Of a stretch of 64,000 nt of DNA, positions 9,110 to 18,818 are shown piece by piece. The translations under genes were made by a program, and so were the position numbers. Under the pieces are notes generated by a model. The model searched no databases, was not told the origin of the DNA, and saw only the letters and a list, made by a program, of their open reading frames with translations. This DNA comes from Chromobacterium vaccinii (GTDB lineage: Bacteria; Pseudomonadota; Gammaproteobacteria; Burkholderiales; Chromobacteriaceae), in the NCBI RefSeq assembly GCF_000971335.1, contig NZ_JZJL01000001.1, forward strand, positions 151,391-215,390. The letters are read 5' to 3'. The stretch's first letter is position 1; each line of letters opens with the position of its first letter.

Positions 9110-9130
9110 TCCTATCGCATCCAGGGGCGC

Positions 9131-10474
9131 TTACTGCTGCGCCGCCGGTTCATGATCGCAACCGCCGGGCTGGATCGCCTCGTTGCGCAAGCGCTGGTAC
9201 TGCTTGCCGTCCCAACGCCAGACCGACTCGCAGAAGCCGTTGCCGGACAGGCGGATATCATGGTACGGATTGTCCGAGTCGCTGTCCGGACCATCAGTCA
9301 CCACGACGAACTTGGTCGCCGGCACGCCGAAGCTGACGCGCAAGTGCCCGTCATCATCACGGTCGAAAGCCCAGATGCTCTGGCCTACGCTGCCGGAGGT
9401 GCAGCTGTCCCCGCCTCGTATCCAGATTTCGTTATGGTCTTCCTTGTGGTTCTTGGTATACCAGCCGCTCAGGCGGAACGGCGTGTGGCACTTGTCGGTG
9501 ACGAAGCCCCAGGTGTCCTGGTCCTTGATCACATAGCTCACGCCCAAGGCAGCCAGCACTTCCTTCAGATCGGCGTCGGACAAGGCGTTGCCGTCTTCGA
9601 ACAAGGCGGCGTTGGCGTCGGCGGGGGGCTGGCTGGACGAGGCGCTCTGATCGTCTCCTTCGTCATCCGGCTCATCGCTGCTGTCTTCCGACCATTCGGT
9701 GTAGCGGTCGGAACACGCCTGCCCCTCGCATTGATACGACCATTCCTTGTCGTCAAACCGGAAGTGGAATGAGCCCGCTCTCTTACCCCCGGTGATCTTC
9801 AGCGTCAGCGGGTGGAAGCCACGCGGATCGGTCTGCGAATCTGCCCGGTAATCGAAGCGCGCGTCGCCGTCGTCGGGCAGCGCGCCGAATATTTGGCCAG
9901 CAATGCTGACTACATCCTTGCCATGAGCGGCGAGCAACTGCGGAAATCCCTTCCCTTTGTCACTCCCCTCGACCAGCCAAGCCATGTCGCCCTTGGCATT
10001 CAGGCGGATCAGGCGAGAATCGGCCGGCGCGAGAAAGTTATGGTTGCGGAAGGGAAGGATCAGGCCGGAAGCCTGCGCCTCATGAGTTTTGCCATCGAAA
10101 ATGAAGGCTCCCAGCCGCGGGTCCGCGCCGCCTGCGACGCCGTCCTCGGATTCGCTGGAGCCATCGCCGCCCGCCAGCAGATACAGCTTGCTGCCTTCCA
10201 CGGTTTCCACCCGGTCCAGGCTCACCGGCTTCATGCAGAAATACATGTAATCGCTGGTCACCTTCCAGCAACGCTGCTTGGGATCGTAGCTGCCATGCCC
10301 GTACATCTTATCGAGCAAGGCATCCGCCAGTTGGCTGTTCTGCTCCTTGGCCAGATCCAGCCGCTCGACGCGGCCATCGTTTCTCGTCATCACCCAGTAG
10401 GCCGCGCCGATCAGGCCCAGCAGCGCGATGGCCGCCGCCACCAGCGCGATCCAGTGTTTCTTGTTCAATTTCAC
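9131..10474 (-). CDS. Membrane-anchored protein of unknown function, tandem paralogue 1 of 3
   Basis: A 447-residue protein that I cannot name. A GTG start at 10474 is chosen because AAGGA precedes it and a transmembrane anchor follows at once (residues 8-27, WIALVAAAIALLGLIGAAYW). The rest is predicted periplasmic, with paired cysteines. Shared marks with its two neighbours: a first half with C..YFCMKPVSLDRVE and LYLLAGG; an acidic Ser/Pro linker at about 255-285; and a C-terminal domain with PPADANAALF, LSDADLKEVLAAL, GGDSCTSG, HDIRLSGNGFCESVWRW and QPGGC. The linker is longer and more acidic (EDSSDEPDDEGDD) than in the others. The three genes are separated by terminators, so each seems to be transcribed alone. 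Confidence 0.75.
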   Translation of the reverse strand: MKLNKKHWIALVAAAIALLGLIGAAYWVMTRNDGRVERLDLAKEQNSQLADALLDKMYGHGSYDPKQRCWKVTSDYMYFCMKPVSLDRVETVEGSKLYLLAGGDGSSESEDGVAGGADPRLGAFIFDGKTHEAQASGLILPFRNHNFLAPADSRLIRLNAKGDMAWLVEGSDKGKGFPQLLAAHGKDVVSIAGQIFGALPDDGDARFDYRADSQTDPRGFHPLTLKITGGKRAGSFHFRFDDKEWSYQCEGQACSDRYTEWSEDSSDEPDDEGDDQSASSSQPPADANAALFEDGNALSDADLKEVLAALGVSYVIKDQDTWGFVTDKCHTPFRLSGWYTKNHKEDHNEIWIRGGDSCTSGSVGQSIWAFDRDDDGHLRVSFGVPATKFVVVTDGPDSDSDNPYHDIRLSGNGFCESVWRWDGKQYQRLRNEAIQPGGCDHEPAAQQ

Positions 10475-10511
10475 GGAATATCCTTGAGTAGCCCAGGCAA
10501 GAGGCCCGGAC

Positions 10512-10544
10512 AAGAAAGGCCGGAGGACCAAACTCCGCCGGCCT
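10512..10544 (-). terminator. Terminator after tandem paralogue 2
   Basis: AGGCCGG / CCGGCCT arms extended by GGA/TCC across one mismatch, followed on the minus strand by TTTCTTG. It sits directly after the gene ending at 10552. Confidence 0.6.
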
Positions 10545-10551
10545 CCCAGTC

Positions 10552-11877
10552 TTATTCGCCGCCGCAGCCGCCCGGCTGGGTGGCGATGTTCTTCAGATGG
10601 GCGTACTGGCTGCCGTTCCAGCGCCACACCGCCTCGCAGAAACCGTTTCCGGACAGGCGGATGTCGTGGTAGCCGTCTGTCGCGTCGTCGGTGACGGTGG
10701 CTTGTTTGGCCGGCAGGCCCAGATTGGCGCGAAGGTGGCCGTCCTCGCCGCGGATGAACAGCCAGATGCTGTGCTCGGTATTGCCGGAGGTGCAGCTGTT
10801 TCCGCCTTGCAGCCACAGCATGTTTCGATTGTCCTCATACCCCTTGACCACCTCGGCCGACAGCGGGAAGGGCTTCGCGCACTCGGGCGTCACAAAGCCC
10901 CAAGTTTGCTGGTCCTTCACCACGAAAGCGGCATTAACCGCGGCCAGGACGTCCTTCAGGTCGGCCGCGGACAGCTCGGTGCCGTCGCTGAACAAAGCCG
11001 CGTTGGCATTGGCCGGCGGCTGATCCGTGCTGCCGCCCTCGTCATCCTGCTGGCTCATGGGCTGGGCCTCGGGAATGCCCTCCTTCTTGCTGCAGGCCAC
11101 GTCGGCGCAGACGTATTTCCATTTCTGGCTGTCGAAGCGAAACCTGAAGCTGGCCACCTGTTTGTGCTTGTCGTCGCTGACCTTCAGCAACAGCGGAAAC
11201 ACCTTGGCGTCAGCCTGGGCGGCGTCCGACAGGTATTCGAATTTCAGCTGCTCCGCCATGCCTTCTTCCTTGCCAAAAACATCGCCGGCGATATCGACGA
11301 TCTTCTTGCCCTTGGGCGCGAACATCTGCGGGAAGCTGGAGCTGACACCCATCTGTTCGTCGTATCCCTCGGCCATCCATGCCATATAACCGGTTTTGGA
11401 CAGCGCCAGAAGTTTGACCGCATCGGCATCGGGAGCCGAGCCCGAGCCGCTGACAAACGGCAATTCGCGGTCTCCAGCAATCAGTTGCCCGGTTTTCGCC
11501 TGAGTAATGAAGGCGCCGGCCAATCCTTCGGTATCCGCATGCGTGCCATCCGGATGGCTGCCCCCGGCAAACAGATAGAGCCGTTCCTCGCCATCTGCCT
11601 GCACCCTGTCCAGTGTCACCGGACGCATGCAGTAGGTGAATGCATCCCCATCGATCTTGTGGTCGATGTTCCAGCATTTCTCCTTGCCGTCGTACGCGTC
11701 CTTGCCGTACATCTTGTCCATGATGTCACTGGCCAGTTGCTTGCCGGGCTCGCCATCCAGCGCCAGCCGTTCCATCTGCACCGCCTGGTGCGACTTCCAG
11801 TACTTCCAGCCGCCGAAACCAGCGGCCAGCAGCAGGACCACGCCAGCCAGCAACGCGAGTTTTTTCTTATTTTCCAT
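10552..11877 (-). CDS. Membrane-anchored protein of unknown function, tandem paralogue 2 of 3
   Basis: A 441-residue homologue of its neighbours, of unknown function. Residues 6-25 form a membrane anchor (LALLAGVVLLLAAGFGGWKYW) after MENKKK, so the body should lie in the periplasm. Conserved positions include CWNIDH, TYCMRPVTLDRV, RLYLFAGG, YMAWMAEGYD, VCADVACSK, PPANANAALF, LSAADLKDVLAAV, QTWGFVTPEC, GGNSCTSG, YHDIRLSGNGFCEAVWRW and TQPGGC. The many invariant cysteines suggest disulfides. The W-R-W-N/D-G-x-x-Y segment near the C-terminus recalls short beta-hairpin motifs of secreted repeat proteins, but that is only an impression. The 206-bp AT-rich gap upstream probably carries its own promoter. 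Confidence 0.75.
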   Translation of the reverse strand: MENKKKLALLAGVVLLLAAGFGGWKYWKSHQAVQMERLALDGEPGKQLASDIMDKMYGKDAYDGKEKCWNIDHKIDGDAFTYCMRPVTLDRVQADGEERLYLFAGGSHPDGTHADTEGLAGAFITQAKTGQLIAGDRELPFVSGSGSAPDADAVKLLALSKTGYMAWMAEGYDEQMGVSSSFPQMFAPKGKKIVDIAGDVFGKEEGMAEQLKFEYLSDAAQADAKVFPLLLKVSDDKHKQVASFRFRFDSQKWKYVCADVACSKKEGIPEAQPMSQQDDEGGSTDQPPANANAALFSDGTELSAADLKDVLAAVNAAFVVKDQQTWGFVTPECAKPFPLSAEVVKGYEDNRNMLWLQGGNSCTSGNTEHSIWLFIRGEDGHLRANLGLPAKQATVTDDATDGYHDIRLSGNGFCEAVWRWNGSQYAHLKNIATQPGGCGGE

Positions 11878-12051
11878 ATCGTCTCAATCCGAATGATTCA
11901 ATGCCAATTGAAGAAATAAGCATCAATAAATTTGACTTGTCATTCTATCAGGATGAATGGAAAACGTGTCCGCCCGGCAATGCCAATGAAATGAAAATGG
12001 CGGCTGAGCTTGTCGAGGAAAAAGAGAATGCGCGATTACCCCCCACATGCG

Positions 12052-12075
12052 AAAACGGCGGCCTCGGCCGCCGTT
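12052..12075 (-). terminator. Terminator after tandem paralogue 3
   Basis: A 10-bp perfect stem (AACGGCGGCC / GGCCGCCGTT) with a tiny loop, followed on the minus strand by TTTTCG. It sits nine bases past the stop at 12084. Confidence 0.7.
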
Positions 12076-12083
12076 CCTGTGAG

Positions 12084-13373
12084 CTACGCGCTGCCGCCGT
12101 CGCAGCCGCCGGCCTGGGTGGGGATGTTCAGCAGATGGATGAAGGCCTTGCCGTTCCAGCGCCACAAGCGGTCGCAAAAGCCCGCCGAGCCCACGCGCAG
12201 ATCATGCACGCCCGCCGACACATCCCGGGTGCGGCGCACCTCGGCGGCCGGCATGCCCAGATTGGCGCGCAGGCGGCCCCCGCCGTCGCGGACGAAGACC
12301 CAGACGGAAGCGCCGGCCGCGCCCGAGGTGCAGCCATTGCCGCCGCGCACCCATAACTGCTCTTGTCCGCCGTCGCGTTCGAAATGGCCATTCAATGGGT
12401 AAGGATCGTCGCAACCGTTCGGGCCGACGAATCCCGCTTCACCGTCCTGCGAGACATAGCGCATGTCCAGCTGCGCCAATACATCTTGCAGATCGACATC
12501 CGACAGCTTGCGCCCCTTGCCGAACAAGGCCTCGTTGGCATCGGCCGCCGGCGTGTCCGGCCCCTGGACCTGCGCCTCGCGCTCCGGCCGCGTCGGCAGG
12601 CCGGCGCGCACCCGGCAGTCGACATCGGCGCAAACATATTCCCAACGACGGCGGTCGAAGCGGAAATCGAAGCTGGCCAGCTGCTTGCCTTTGCCGTCGC
12701 GGACAATCGCCGACAGGGGATAGGCCGCGGCCTCGCCCCGGGCGCTGTCGAGCTGGTAGGCGAACTTCAGCCCGGCGACGGTATCGGCGTCGCGGCCGAA
12801 CACGTCGCCGCCGATTGCCACCACCTTGTCGTCCTTGGACGCGTAAAACTGCGGGAAATCCTCGGATGCGTCGCGTCCGGCAGCGAACCAGCCCATATAG
12901 CCATCGCGGGACAAACGCAGCAGCTGCGCCTGCTCGGGACCGGCGGCGCGGCGATTGAGAAAATCCAGCTCGCGGCTGCCGGCGATAGGCGCCAGGGTAT
13001 CGGCGTCGGCGACGAAGGCGCCGGCCAGACCGCTCAGGTCTTCGTCGCGCGCGGCGTCTTTGCTGCCGCTGGCGAACAGATACAGCCGGCGTTCGCCGCC
13101 GGACACGACGCGGTCCAGCGCTACTGGCCGCAGGCAGTAATCGCCGCCGTCCTCGCGCAGATAATGCCAGCAGTCCCGCTGCGGATCGCGCTGCTCGCTG
13201 CCGTAAGCGCGATTCATGATGGCCGCCGCCAGCCTCCGCGCGGATGCGTCGGCCAGCGCCAATCTCTCCACTTTGACCTGATCGCCGCCTCGCAGCAGCA
13301 AGCCTCCGGCCAGGATCGCGGCCGCCAGCGCGACGCCGCCAGCGGCCAGGCGCAGCCTGGTCTTCCTTTCCAT
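12084..13373 (-). CDS. Membrane-anchored protein of unknown function, tandem paralogue 3 of 3
   Basis: A 429-residue member of the same unnamed family. The start at 13373 is preferred over two upstream ATGs because AAGGGG stands 6 nt before it and the anchor then begins at residue 7 (LRLAAGGVALAAAILAGGLLL). Homologous marks are CWHYLREDGGDYCLRPVALDRV, RLYLFASG, YMGWFAAG, VCADVDCRV, LSDVDLQDVLAQL, GGNGCTSG, VHDLRVGSAGFCDRLWRW and TQAGGC. It is richer in Arg, Ala and Asp than the other two copies, and its WGFV segment is degenerate (EAGFVGPNGC), so it has diverged most. Its promoter lies in the 106-bp gap towards hemL. Confidence 0.75.
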   Translation of the reverse strand: MERKTRLRLAAGGVALAAAILAGGLLLRGGDQVKVERLALADASARRLAAAIMNRAYGSEQRDPQRDCWHYLREDGGDYCLRPVALDRVVSGGERRLYLFASGSKDAARDEDLSGLAGAFVADADTLAPIAGSRELDFLNRRAAGPEQAQLLRLSRDGYMGWFAAGRDASEDFPQFYASKDDKVVAIGGDVFGRDADTVAGLKFAYQLDSARGEAAAYPLSAIVRDGKGKQLASFDFRFDRRRWEYVCADVDCRVRAGLPTRPEREAQVQGPDTPAADANEALFGKGRKLSDVDLQDVLAQLDMRYVSQDGEAGFVGPNGCDDPYPLNGHFERDGGQEQLWVRGGNGCTSGAAGASVWVFVRDGGGRLRANLGMPAAEVRRTRDVSAGVHDLRVGSAGFCDRLWRWNGKAFIHLLNIPTQAGGCDGGSA

Positions 13374-13403
13374 CCACATCCCCTTCACTGCCGCAATGTC
13401 CCG

Positions 13404-13432
13404 CGGACCCATCGGGTCCGAATCTTTTTTTC
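13404..13432. other. Hairpin in the leader of tandem paralogue 3
   Basis: A 7-bp stem (CGGACCC / GGGTCCG) with an ATC loop is followed on the plus strand by AATCTTTTTTT. It lies 31 bases upstream of the leftward start at 13373. Read rightward it looks like an intrinsic terminator that would stop antisense transcription; read leftward it is a 5' leader stem. Confidence 0.5.
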
Positions 13433-13478
13433 ATTCGGGGCAATATTACCAACTCGCCTCGTTTTTTCCAGCGCCATG

Positions 13479-13500
13479 AAAAAAGGGAGCCGAAGCTCCC
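13479..13500 (-). terminator. Intrinsic terminator of hemL
   Basis: GGGAGC-TTCG-GCTCCC followed by a run of six T on the minus strand, 24 bases past the hemL stop. A textbook rho-independent terminator with a stable tetraloop. Confidence 0.92.
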
Positions 13501-13524
13501 TGGTTCCTCACCCGCGCGAATCGT

Positions 13525-14802
13525 TCAAATGCGCGCGAAAGCCCTGCCGGCGGCCGCGAGAGTTTGTTCGATCATGCCGTCGCTGTGCGCGGCGGAAACG
13601 AAGCCGGCCTCGTAGGCGGACGGCGCGAAGTAGATGCCCTCGTCCAGCATCGCGTGGAAGAAGCGCTTGAAGCGCTCGATGTCGCAACCGGTGGCTTCGG
13701 CATAGGACTTGGGCGCCTTGTCGCTGAAGTAGAAGCCGAACATGCCGCCGACGCTGTCGGTGGACAGCGTGACGCCGGCTTTCCGCGCTTCTTCGGCCAG
13801 GCCTTGGGCCAGGCGCGCGGTGCGCTGTCCCAGCGTTTCGTAGAAGCCGGGCTGCTGGATCAGTTTCAGCGTCGCGAGGCCGGCGGCGACGGACAGCGGA
13901 TTGCCGGACAGGGTGCCGGCCTGGTAGACGGTGCCCAGCGGCGCGATCTTGCCCATGATGTCGGCGCGGCCGCCAAAGGCCGCCAGCGGCATACCGCCGC
14001 CCACCACCTTGCCCAGCGTGGTCAGGTCCGGCGTGACGCCGTGCAGGCCCTGGGCGCAGCCCTTGGCCACGCGGAAGCCGGTCATCACTTCGTCGTAGAT
14101 CAGCACCGCGCCGTGTTGCTCGGTCAGGCTGCGCAGCGCCTGCACGAACTCGGCCGACGGCTGGATCAGATTCATATTGCCGGCGATAGGCTCCAGGATC
14201 ACGCAGGCGATCTTGTCGCCGATCTCGGCGAAGGTGCGCGCCAGCTGCTCGACATCGTTGTATTGCAGCACCAGCGTGTGCTTGGTGAAGTCGGCCGGCA
14301 CGCCGCCGGAGGACGGGTTGCCGAAAGTGAGCAGGCCGGAGCCGGCCTTGACCAGCAGGCTGTCGGAATGGCCGTGGTAGCAGCCCTCGAACTTGACGAT
14401 CAGGTCGCGGCCGGTGAAGCCGCGCGCCAGGCGAATCGCGGTCATGGTCGCCTCGGTGCCGGACGATACCAGCCGCACCTGCTCGACGGACGGCAGCAGC
14501 TTGCAGATCTCCTCGGCGATCACCACCTCGCCCTCGGTCGGCGCGCCGAAGGACAGGCCGCCGACGGCGGCATCCTGCACCGCCTTCACCACCTCGGGAT
14601 GAGCATGGCCGACGATGGCCGGGCCCCAGGAACCAACGTAATCCAGATACTGTTTGCCGTCGGCGTCCCAGAAATAGGCGCCCTCGGCGCGGGCGACGAA
14701 GCGCGGCGTGCCGCCGACTTGGCCAAAGGCGCGCACCGGCGAATTGACGCCGCCTGGGATCACTTGCTTGCCACGTTCGAACAGTTCCAGATTGCGGGAC
14801 AT
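13525..14802 (-). CDS. hemL: Glutamate-1-semialdehyde 2,1-aminomutase
   Basis: PLP-dependent enzyme converting glutamate-1-semialdehyde to 5-aminolevulinate, the second step of the C5 haem pathway; hemA, the preceding step, is also in this window at 34434. The 425-residue product starts [25 protein letters not shown], the family signature. It carries [34 protein letters not shown] and the PLP-lysine motif [17 protein letters not shown]. An open frame continues far upstream, but AAGGA 7 nt before 14802 and the conserved N-terminus fix the start. It has its own terminator and is 83 bp from the exporter gene upstream, which probably belongs to a separate unit. Confidence 0.97.
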   Translation of the reverse strand: MSRNLELFERGKQVIPGGVNSPVRAFGQVGGTPRFVARAEGAYFWDADGKQYLDYVGSWGPAIVGHAHPEVVKAVQDAAVGGLSFGAPTEGEVVIAEEICKLLPSVEQVRLVSSGTEATMTAIRLARGFTGRDLIVKFEGCYHGHSDSLLVKAGSGLLTFGNPSSGGVPADFTKHTLVLQYNDVEQLARTFAEIGDKIACVILEPIAGNMNLIQPSAEFVQALRSLTEQHGAVLIYDEVMTGFRVAKGCAQGLHGVTPDLTTLGKVVGGGMPLAAFGGRADIMGKIAPLGTVYQAGTLSGNPLSVAAGLATLKLIQQPGFYETLGQRTARLAQGLAEEARKAGVTLSTDSVGGMFGFYFSDKAPKSYAEATGCDIERFKRFFHAMLDEGIYFAPSAYEAGFVSAAHSDGMIEQTLAAAGRAFARI

Positions 14803-14885
14803 GAGGTTTTCCTTGTCTGGCGGCGCGGGCCGCGCCGCGGAATATGGGGATGCGCGGCGGAGCGTTCGGGTGCCGCCGGACGCGG

Positions 14886-17069
14886 TCATTCTACATGATC
14901 GCCGGCCCGACCGGGACCGCCGCCGGCCCTCGCCCTCCGCTGTTCCGCCGCGGCCGCCGCCGGGGAGTCCTGCACGATGCGCCCTTGCTCCAGCACCACC
15001 ACCCGCTCCGCCATGGCGATGGTTTCCGGCCGGTGGGCGACCAGGATGCGCGTCATGTCGATATCCCGCACCGCAGCGTTGACCAGCTGCTCGTTCCATA
15101 CGTCCAGGTGGCTGGTGGCTTCGTCCAGCACCAAGAGCCGCGGCTGCTTGTACAGCGCCCGCGCCAGCAGCACACGCTGCTTCTGGCCGCCGGACAGGCC
15201 GGAGCCGATGTCGCCGACCAGGGTGTTGTAGTTCATCGGCATCGCCATGATTTCGTCGTGGATGGCGGCGAAACCGGCACAACGGCGGATGCGCTCTTGG
15301 TCCGGCTGCGGATCGAAAAAACAGATGTTGTCGGCGATGGAGCCGGAGAACAGCAGATCGTCCTGCATCACCGTGCCCAGCATCTGGCGATAATTGCCCA
15401 GGCCCAGCTGCCTGAGCGGCACGCCGCCCACCAGCACCTCGCCCTCGGTCGGCTCCATCAGACCGAGGACCAGCTTCAGCAGCGTGGTCTTGCCGCAGCC
15501 GGAGGCGCCGGTGACGGCCAGGCACTGGCCGGCCGGAATCGCCAGGCTCAGTTCGCGCAGCACATAGGGCTCGCTGTCGGAATAACGGAAGGAAACATTG
15601 CGCAGTTCGATCGCCGCCTGGACATGGGCCGGATCGATCTCGACGTCGTTCAGCTCCGGCTCCGGCTCGGTCAGCAGGATGTCGGCGACGCGCTCGCCGT
15701 GCAGCCGCAGCATGCGCAGCTCGAACAGCTTGTCGATCAGCGCGGCGATGCGCTGGCTGAACTGGTCCTTGTAGCTGAGGAAGGCGAACAGCATGCCCAC
15801 CGAGAAGCGGCCATCCATCACCGCCAGCGCCGCCAGCCACACCACCACCACCCGCTCGGCGTTGAACAGCAGCGCGTTGGCGGTCTGGAACGACAGGCTG
15901 AGCCGGGCGATGCGCAGGTCGGCGTTGAACTGCTCGGCCAACGCGTTCATCCAGCCGATGCGCCGCTCCTCCTGGCGGCCGAACAGCCTCACGCTCTGCG
16001 CGCCGCGCGCCGACTCGATGAAATGGGTATTCTGCCGCGACGCGTGGATGATCTGCTCGGCCGTCGCTTCGCGCAGCGCGCGGAAGATGCTCCAGCGCAG
16101 CAGCGCGTACAGCGCCACCGCGATCAGGCTCACCATGGCCAGCGGCGCGCTGTACAACAGCATCACGATCAGCGTGGCGATCACCAGCAGGCCGTCTATC
16201 ACCCCCTCCACAAACTGGGTGGTCAGGCTTTTCTGTATGGTCTGGATCGAGCCGAAACGCGAGGTGATGTCGCCCAGGTGGCGCTTCTCGAACCACGGCA
16301 GCGGCAGGCGCATCAGGTGGGCGAAGGCGTTGCCCAGCCACTGGAAATTGAGGCTGGTGGCCAGCGCCGTGGTTGCCCAGGAACGCACCGCGCCTATCAG
16401 CGTCTGCAACAGCACCAGCAGCAGAAAACCGATGCCCAGCACGGTGATCAGGTCGCGGTCGGCCGCCACCAGCGCCTCGTCCACCACCCACTGCAGATAG
16501 AACGGCGCGGCCAGCGCGCATACCTGCAGCGCCAGGCCCAGCAGCAGCAACTGGAGCAAGCCGCCGCCCAGGCCGTCCACCCGGCCCATCAGCGACAGCA
16601 GGCTGAACTGCAGCTTCTCCTCGGTCTTGCGGAACGAGGTGTCCGGCGTCAGCTCCAGCGCCACCCCGGTGAAATGCTTGGACGCCTCGTCCAGGCTCAG
16701 CTTGCGCTCGCCCACTCCCGGATCGTGAATGACGATGTGTCGCGCCGCCACCTGTTTCAACACCACGAAATGGTTCATGTCCCAATGCAGCACGCAGGGC
16801 AGCTTCAACTGCGGCAGGTGCTGCAGGTCCAGCTTCAGCGGCCGCGACGCCAGGCCCAGCCCCTGGGCCATCGCGATCAGGCTCTTCAGCGTGCTGCCCT
16901 TCAGCGACACCGAGAAACGGCGGCGCATATTGGCCAGGTCGATGCGGTGGCCCCAATAGCCGGCCACCATCGCCAGGCTGGCCAGGCCGCATTCGGCAGC
17001 CTCGGTCTGCAGCAGCAGCGGCAGCCGGCGGCGGCCCCAGAATCGCAAGGTCGGTTGCTGATGGCTCAT
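14886..17069 (-). CDS. Peptidase-containing ABC transporter (C39 bacteriocin-type exporter)
   Basis: A 727-residue fusion of maturation protease, membrane domain and ATPase that cuts double-glycine leaders and exports the freed peptide across the inner membrane. The N-terminal C39 domain is intact: Q21 and C27 in [13 protein letters not shown]100 in HWDMNH and D116 in IHDPG. Residues about 165-450 hold six membrane helices. The ATPase has Walker [10 protein letters not shown] (521-529), LSGGQ (625-629) and Walker [13 protein letters not shown] (645-). The C-terminal 30 residues are Ala/Arg/Gly-rich and unusual. It overlaps almost directly with the HlyD gene (1-nt gap). Three precursors with GG leaders lie divergently next door, its obvious substrates. 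Confidence 0.95.
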   Translation of the reverse strand: MSHQQPTLRFWGRRRLPLLLQTEAAECGLASLAMVAGYWGHRIDLANMRRRFSVSLKGSTLKSLIAMAQGLGLASRPLKLDLQHLPQLKLPCVLHWDMNHFVVLKQVAARHIVIHDPGVGERKLSLDEASKHFTGVALELTPDTSFRKTEEKLQFSLLSLMGRVDGLGGGLLQLLLLGLALQVCALAAPFYLQWVVDEALVAADRDLITVLGIGFLLLVLLQTLIGAVRSWATTALATSLNFQWLGNAFAHLMRLPLPWFEKRHLGDITSRFGSIQTIQKSLTTQFVEGVIDGLLVIATLIVMLLYSAPLAMVSLIAVALYALLRWSIFRALREATAEQIIHASRQNTHFIESARGAQSVRLFGRQEERRIGWMNALAEQFNADLRIARLSLSFQTANALLFNAERVVVVWLAALAVMDGRFSVGMLFAFLSYKDQFSQRIAALIDKLFELRMLRLHGERVADILLTEPEPELNDVEIDPAHVQAAIELRNVSFRYSDSEPYVLRELSLAIPAGQCLAVTGASGCGKTTLLKLVLGLMEPTEGEVLVGGVPLRQLGLGNYRQMLGTVMQDDLLFSGSIADNICFFDPQPDQERIRRCAGFAAIHDEIMAMPMNYNTLVGDIGSGLSGGQKQRVLLARALYKQPRLLVLDEATSHLDVWNEQLVNAAVRDIDMTRILVAHRPETIAMAERVVVLEQGRIVQDSPAAAAAEQRRARAGGGPGRAGDHVE

Positions 17070-17070
17070 C

Positions 17071-18375
17071 TCACACCTTTCCGCTGATGCTGTAGAGCGG
17101 CTCCAGCACCCATTCGTACAGCTTGCGCCGCTCCAGCAGCACGCTGGCGTCCAGCGCCATGCCGGCCTTCAAGGACTGGTTCTGGCCGTAGGTGATGACG
17201 CTCTGGCGCTCCAGCTTCACCCGCACCCGGTACAGCTGCTCGCCGGAACCGCCCTGGCCGCCGGGCAGATACAGCTCCTCCGGCCGCAGCGCGCTGCGCG
17301 ACACCTCGCGCACCGTGCCCTTGAACTGGCCGAACTTCTGGTAGGGATAAGCCTGGTAGCGGATCAGCACCGCCATGCCCGGCTTGACGAAGCCGGCGGC
17401 GCGCGACGGCGCGTACAGCTCCGCCTCCAAGGGCGAGCCGGCCGGCGACAGATTCGCCAGCGTCTGTCCTAACGCCACGGTCTGGCCAGCCTGGGCGGCG
17501 ATGCCGCTGACCATGCCGGCTTGCGGCGCGCGCACCAGCAATTTGCGCTTGGCTTCGTTCTCGGTCAGGTCCTGCTCCAGCTCCGCCATGCCTCGCTGCG
17601 CCGCCGCCTCGTCGCGTTTGGCTTGCAGCTGCAGGTCGCCCAGATCGGACAAGGCCGTGTCGTGGTCGCTCTGCAAGGCGGCGCGGCCGCGCTGCAGGTC
17701 GGCCAGCTTGGTCTGCTGGTCTATCACTTCCGCCTGCTTGTCCTGCAGCGCGGCGGCGGAAATGAATTGCGACGCCAGCAGCTTGCGGTTGCGTTGCAGC
17801 GTTTCCTCGGCCAGCGCCACCCGCCGCCGCTGCAGGCCGATCTGTTCGTCCATCCGCTGCAGCTCGCGCGCCAGGTCGTCCGCCTTGCGCCGCAGCGTCT
17901 CCTGTTTTTGCCTGGCCTGCATGCGCAGCATCGCCTGGTCGCCTGCCAGGCTGTCGCGCCGCGATTGCAGCAGCGCGGTGATCTCGCGCCCGGCGTCGCC
18001 GCGGGTGGCGCTCTCGCGCTCGTTGCCGAGCACGAACAGCACGTCGCCGGCCCGCACTTGCTGACCCTCGCGCACCTTCACCTCGGCCACCACGCCGGAC
18101 TGTGCCGGCTGCAGCCGGATCAGGCCCAGACTGGGCAGCAGCACGCCCGGCACCTGCGCCTTGCGGGTATAACTGGCCAGGGAAAAGAACAGAACGATGG
18201 CGATGGCGATCAACGCGAACACGCCAGTCAGCCAGGCGAAGCTGGCGGGACGCAGCAGCACGATGCGGCCATAGCGCCGGTCTGAGGCGTGGCTGAGAGC
18301 GGCGGAACGAAAAAGTGGCACGGATAGGACGCCTTTGGTAGGCATGCCGCGCCGCGGCATGCGGAGATTAGACAC
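17071..18375 (-). CDS. HlyD-family membrane fusion protein of the peptide exporter
   Basis: Periplasmic adaptor linking the C39 ABC transporter to an outer-membrane TolC-like channel that is not in this window. About 434 residues: short cytoplasmic N-terminus, one membrane helix (about 46-66, SFAWLTGVFALIAIAIVLFF), a lipoyl half (LQPAQSGVVAEVKVREGQQVRAGDVLFVL), a long coiled-coil hairpin (about 125-285, rich in Arg, Gln, Leu), the second lipoyl half (VRAPQAGMVSGIAAQAGQTV) and beta-barrel/membrane-proximal domains. The start is uncertain: GTG at 18375 or in-frame ATGs at 18360 and 18345, none with a good ribosome binding site. First gene of the leftward exporter operon. Confidence 0.93.
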   Translation of the reverse strand: MSNLRMPRRGMPTKGVLSVPLFRSAALSHASDRRYGRIVLLRPASFAWLTGVFALIAIAIVLFFSLASYTRKAQVPGVLLPSLGLIRLQPAQSGVVAEVKVREGQQVRAGDVLFVLGNERESATRGDAGREITALLQSRRDSLAGDQAMLRMQARQKQETLRRKADDLARELQRMDEQIGLQRRRVALAEETLQRNRKLLASQFISAAALQDKQAEVIDQQTKLADLQRGRAALQSDHDTALSDLGDLQLQAKRDEAAAQRGMAELEQDLTENEAKRKLLVRAPQAGMVSGIAAQAGQTVALGQTLANLSPAGSPLEAELYAPSRAAGFVKPGMAVLIRYQAYPYQKFGQFKGTVREVSRSALRPEELYLPGGQGGSGEQLYRVRVKLERQSVITYGQNQSLKAGMALDASVLLERRKLYEWVLEPLYSISGKV

Positions 18376-18818
18376 TCTATCATCAATTCCATTGGCATTT
18401 TAAGCGACAAGAAACTCGACCCGACACTCCAACTCCATAACGTTTGGACGGCCGCCGCGGCAACTTGGTCTTCTTCTTTAAATTCTCATTACGGACTACA
18501 TGCGCGCCACACTGTCCATTAGGACTGGCCGATAACCGTCATTTCGAACAAGTTCCGCCTCCTCCATCGGCAATAACCATGCTGGGCAAGGATTACTGAT
18601 CTGTTGCGCGATGCAGACAAGCCGTCCCGGTTCCGCCGTTGCCGCGCATCCGTAATCGCCCGGGTTGTTCCCCCATCGGCGCCGTCCAATAGTTCACTGT
18701 CATCAATGGAATGATCCATACCTCTTCTCCCATCGGCCATCGCCAGGCTGCGGGATCCATATGATGACGCGTTCGGGCCGACCACTGTCGACCCCCACAC
18801 ACGCAAAGGAGAAGCACC
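18376..18818. other. Divergent promoter region of the RiPP locus
   Basis: About 440 bases between the leftward exporter operon and the first rightward precursor gene. Open frames here lack ribosome binding sites and family resemblance. It contains the CviR-like box at 18512-18527 and an AT-rich patch near 18470-18500; no -35/-10 pair is convincing enough to annotate. Confidence 0.6.
18512..18527. promoter_or_regulatory. CviR/LuxR-type quorum-sensing box candidate
   Basis: CTGTCCATTAGGACTG matches the inverted-repeat form CTGNCC-N4-GGNCAG that I recall for CviR sites in Chromobacterium (vioA promoter) at 11 of 12 arm positions of CTGTCC-N4-GGACAG. It lies 137 bp upstream of the HlyD start and about 290 bp upstream of the first precursor gene, so it could serve either direction. 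Confidence 0.5.
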
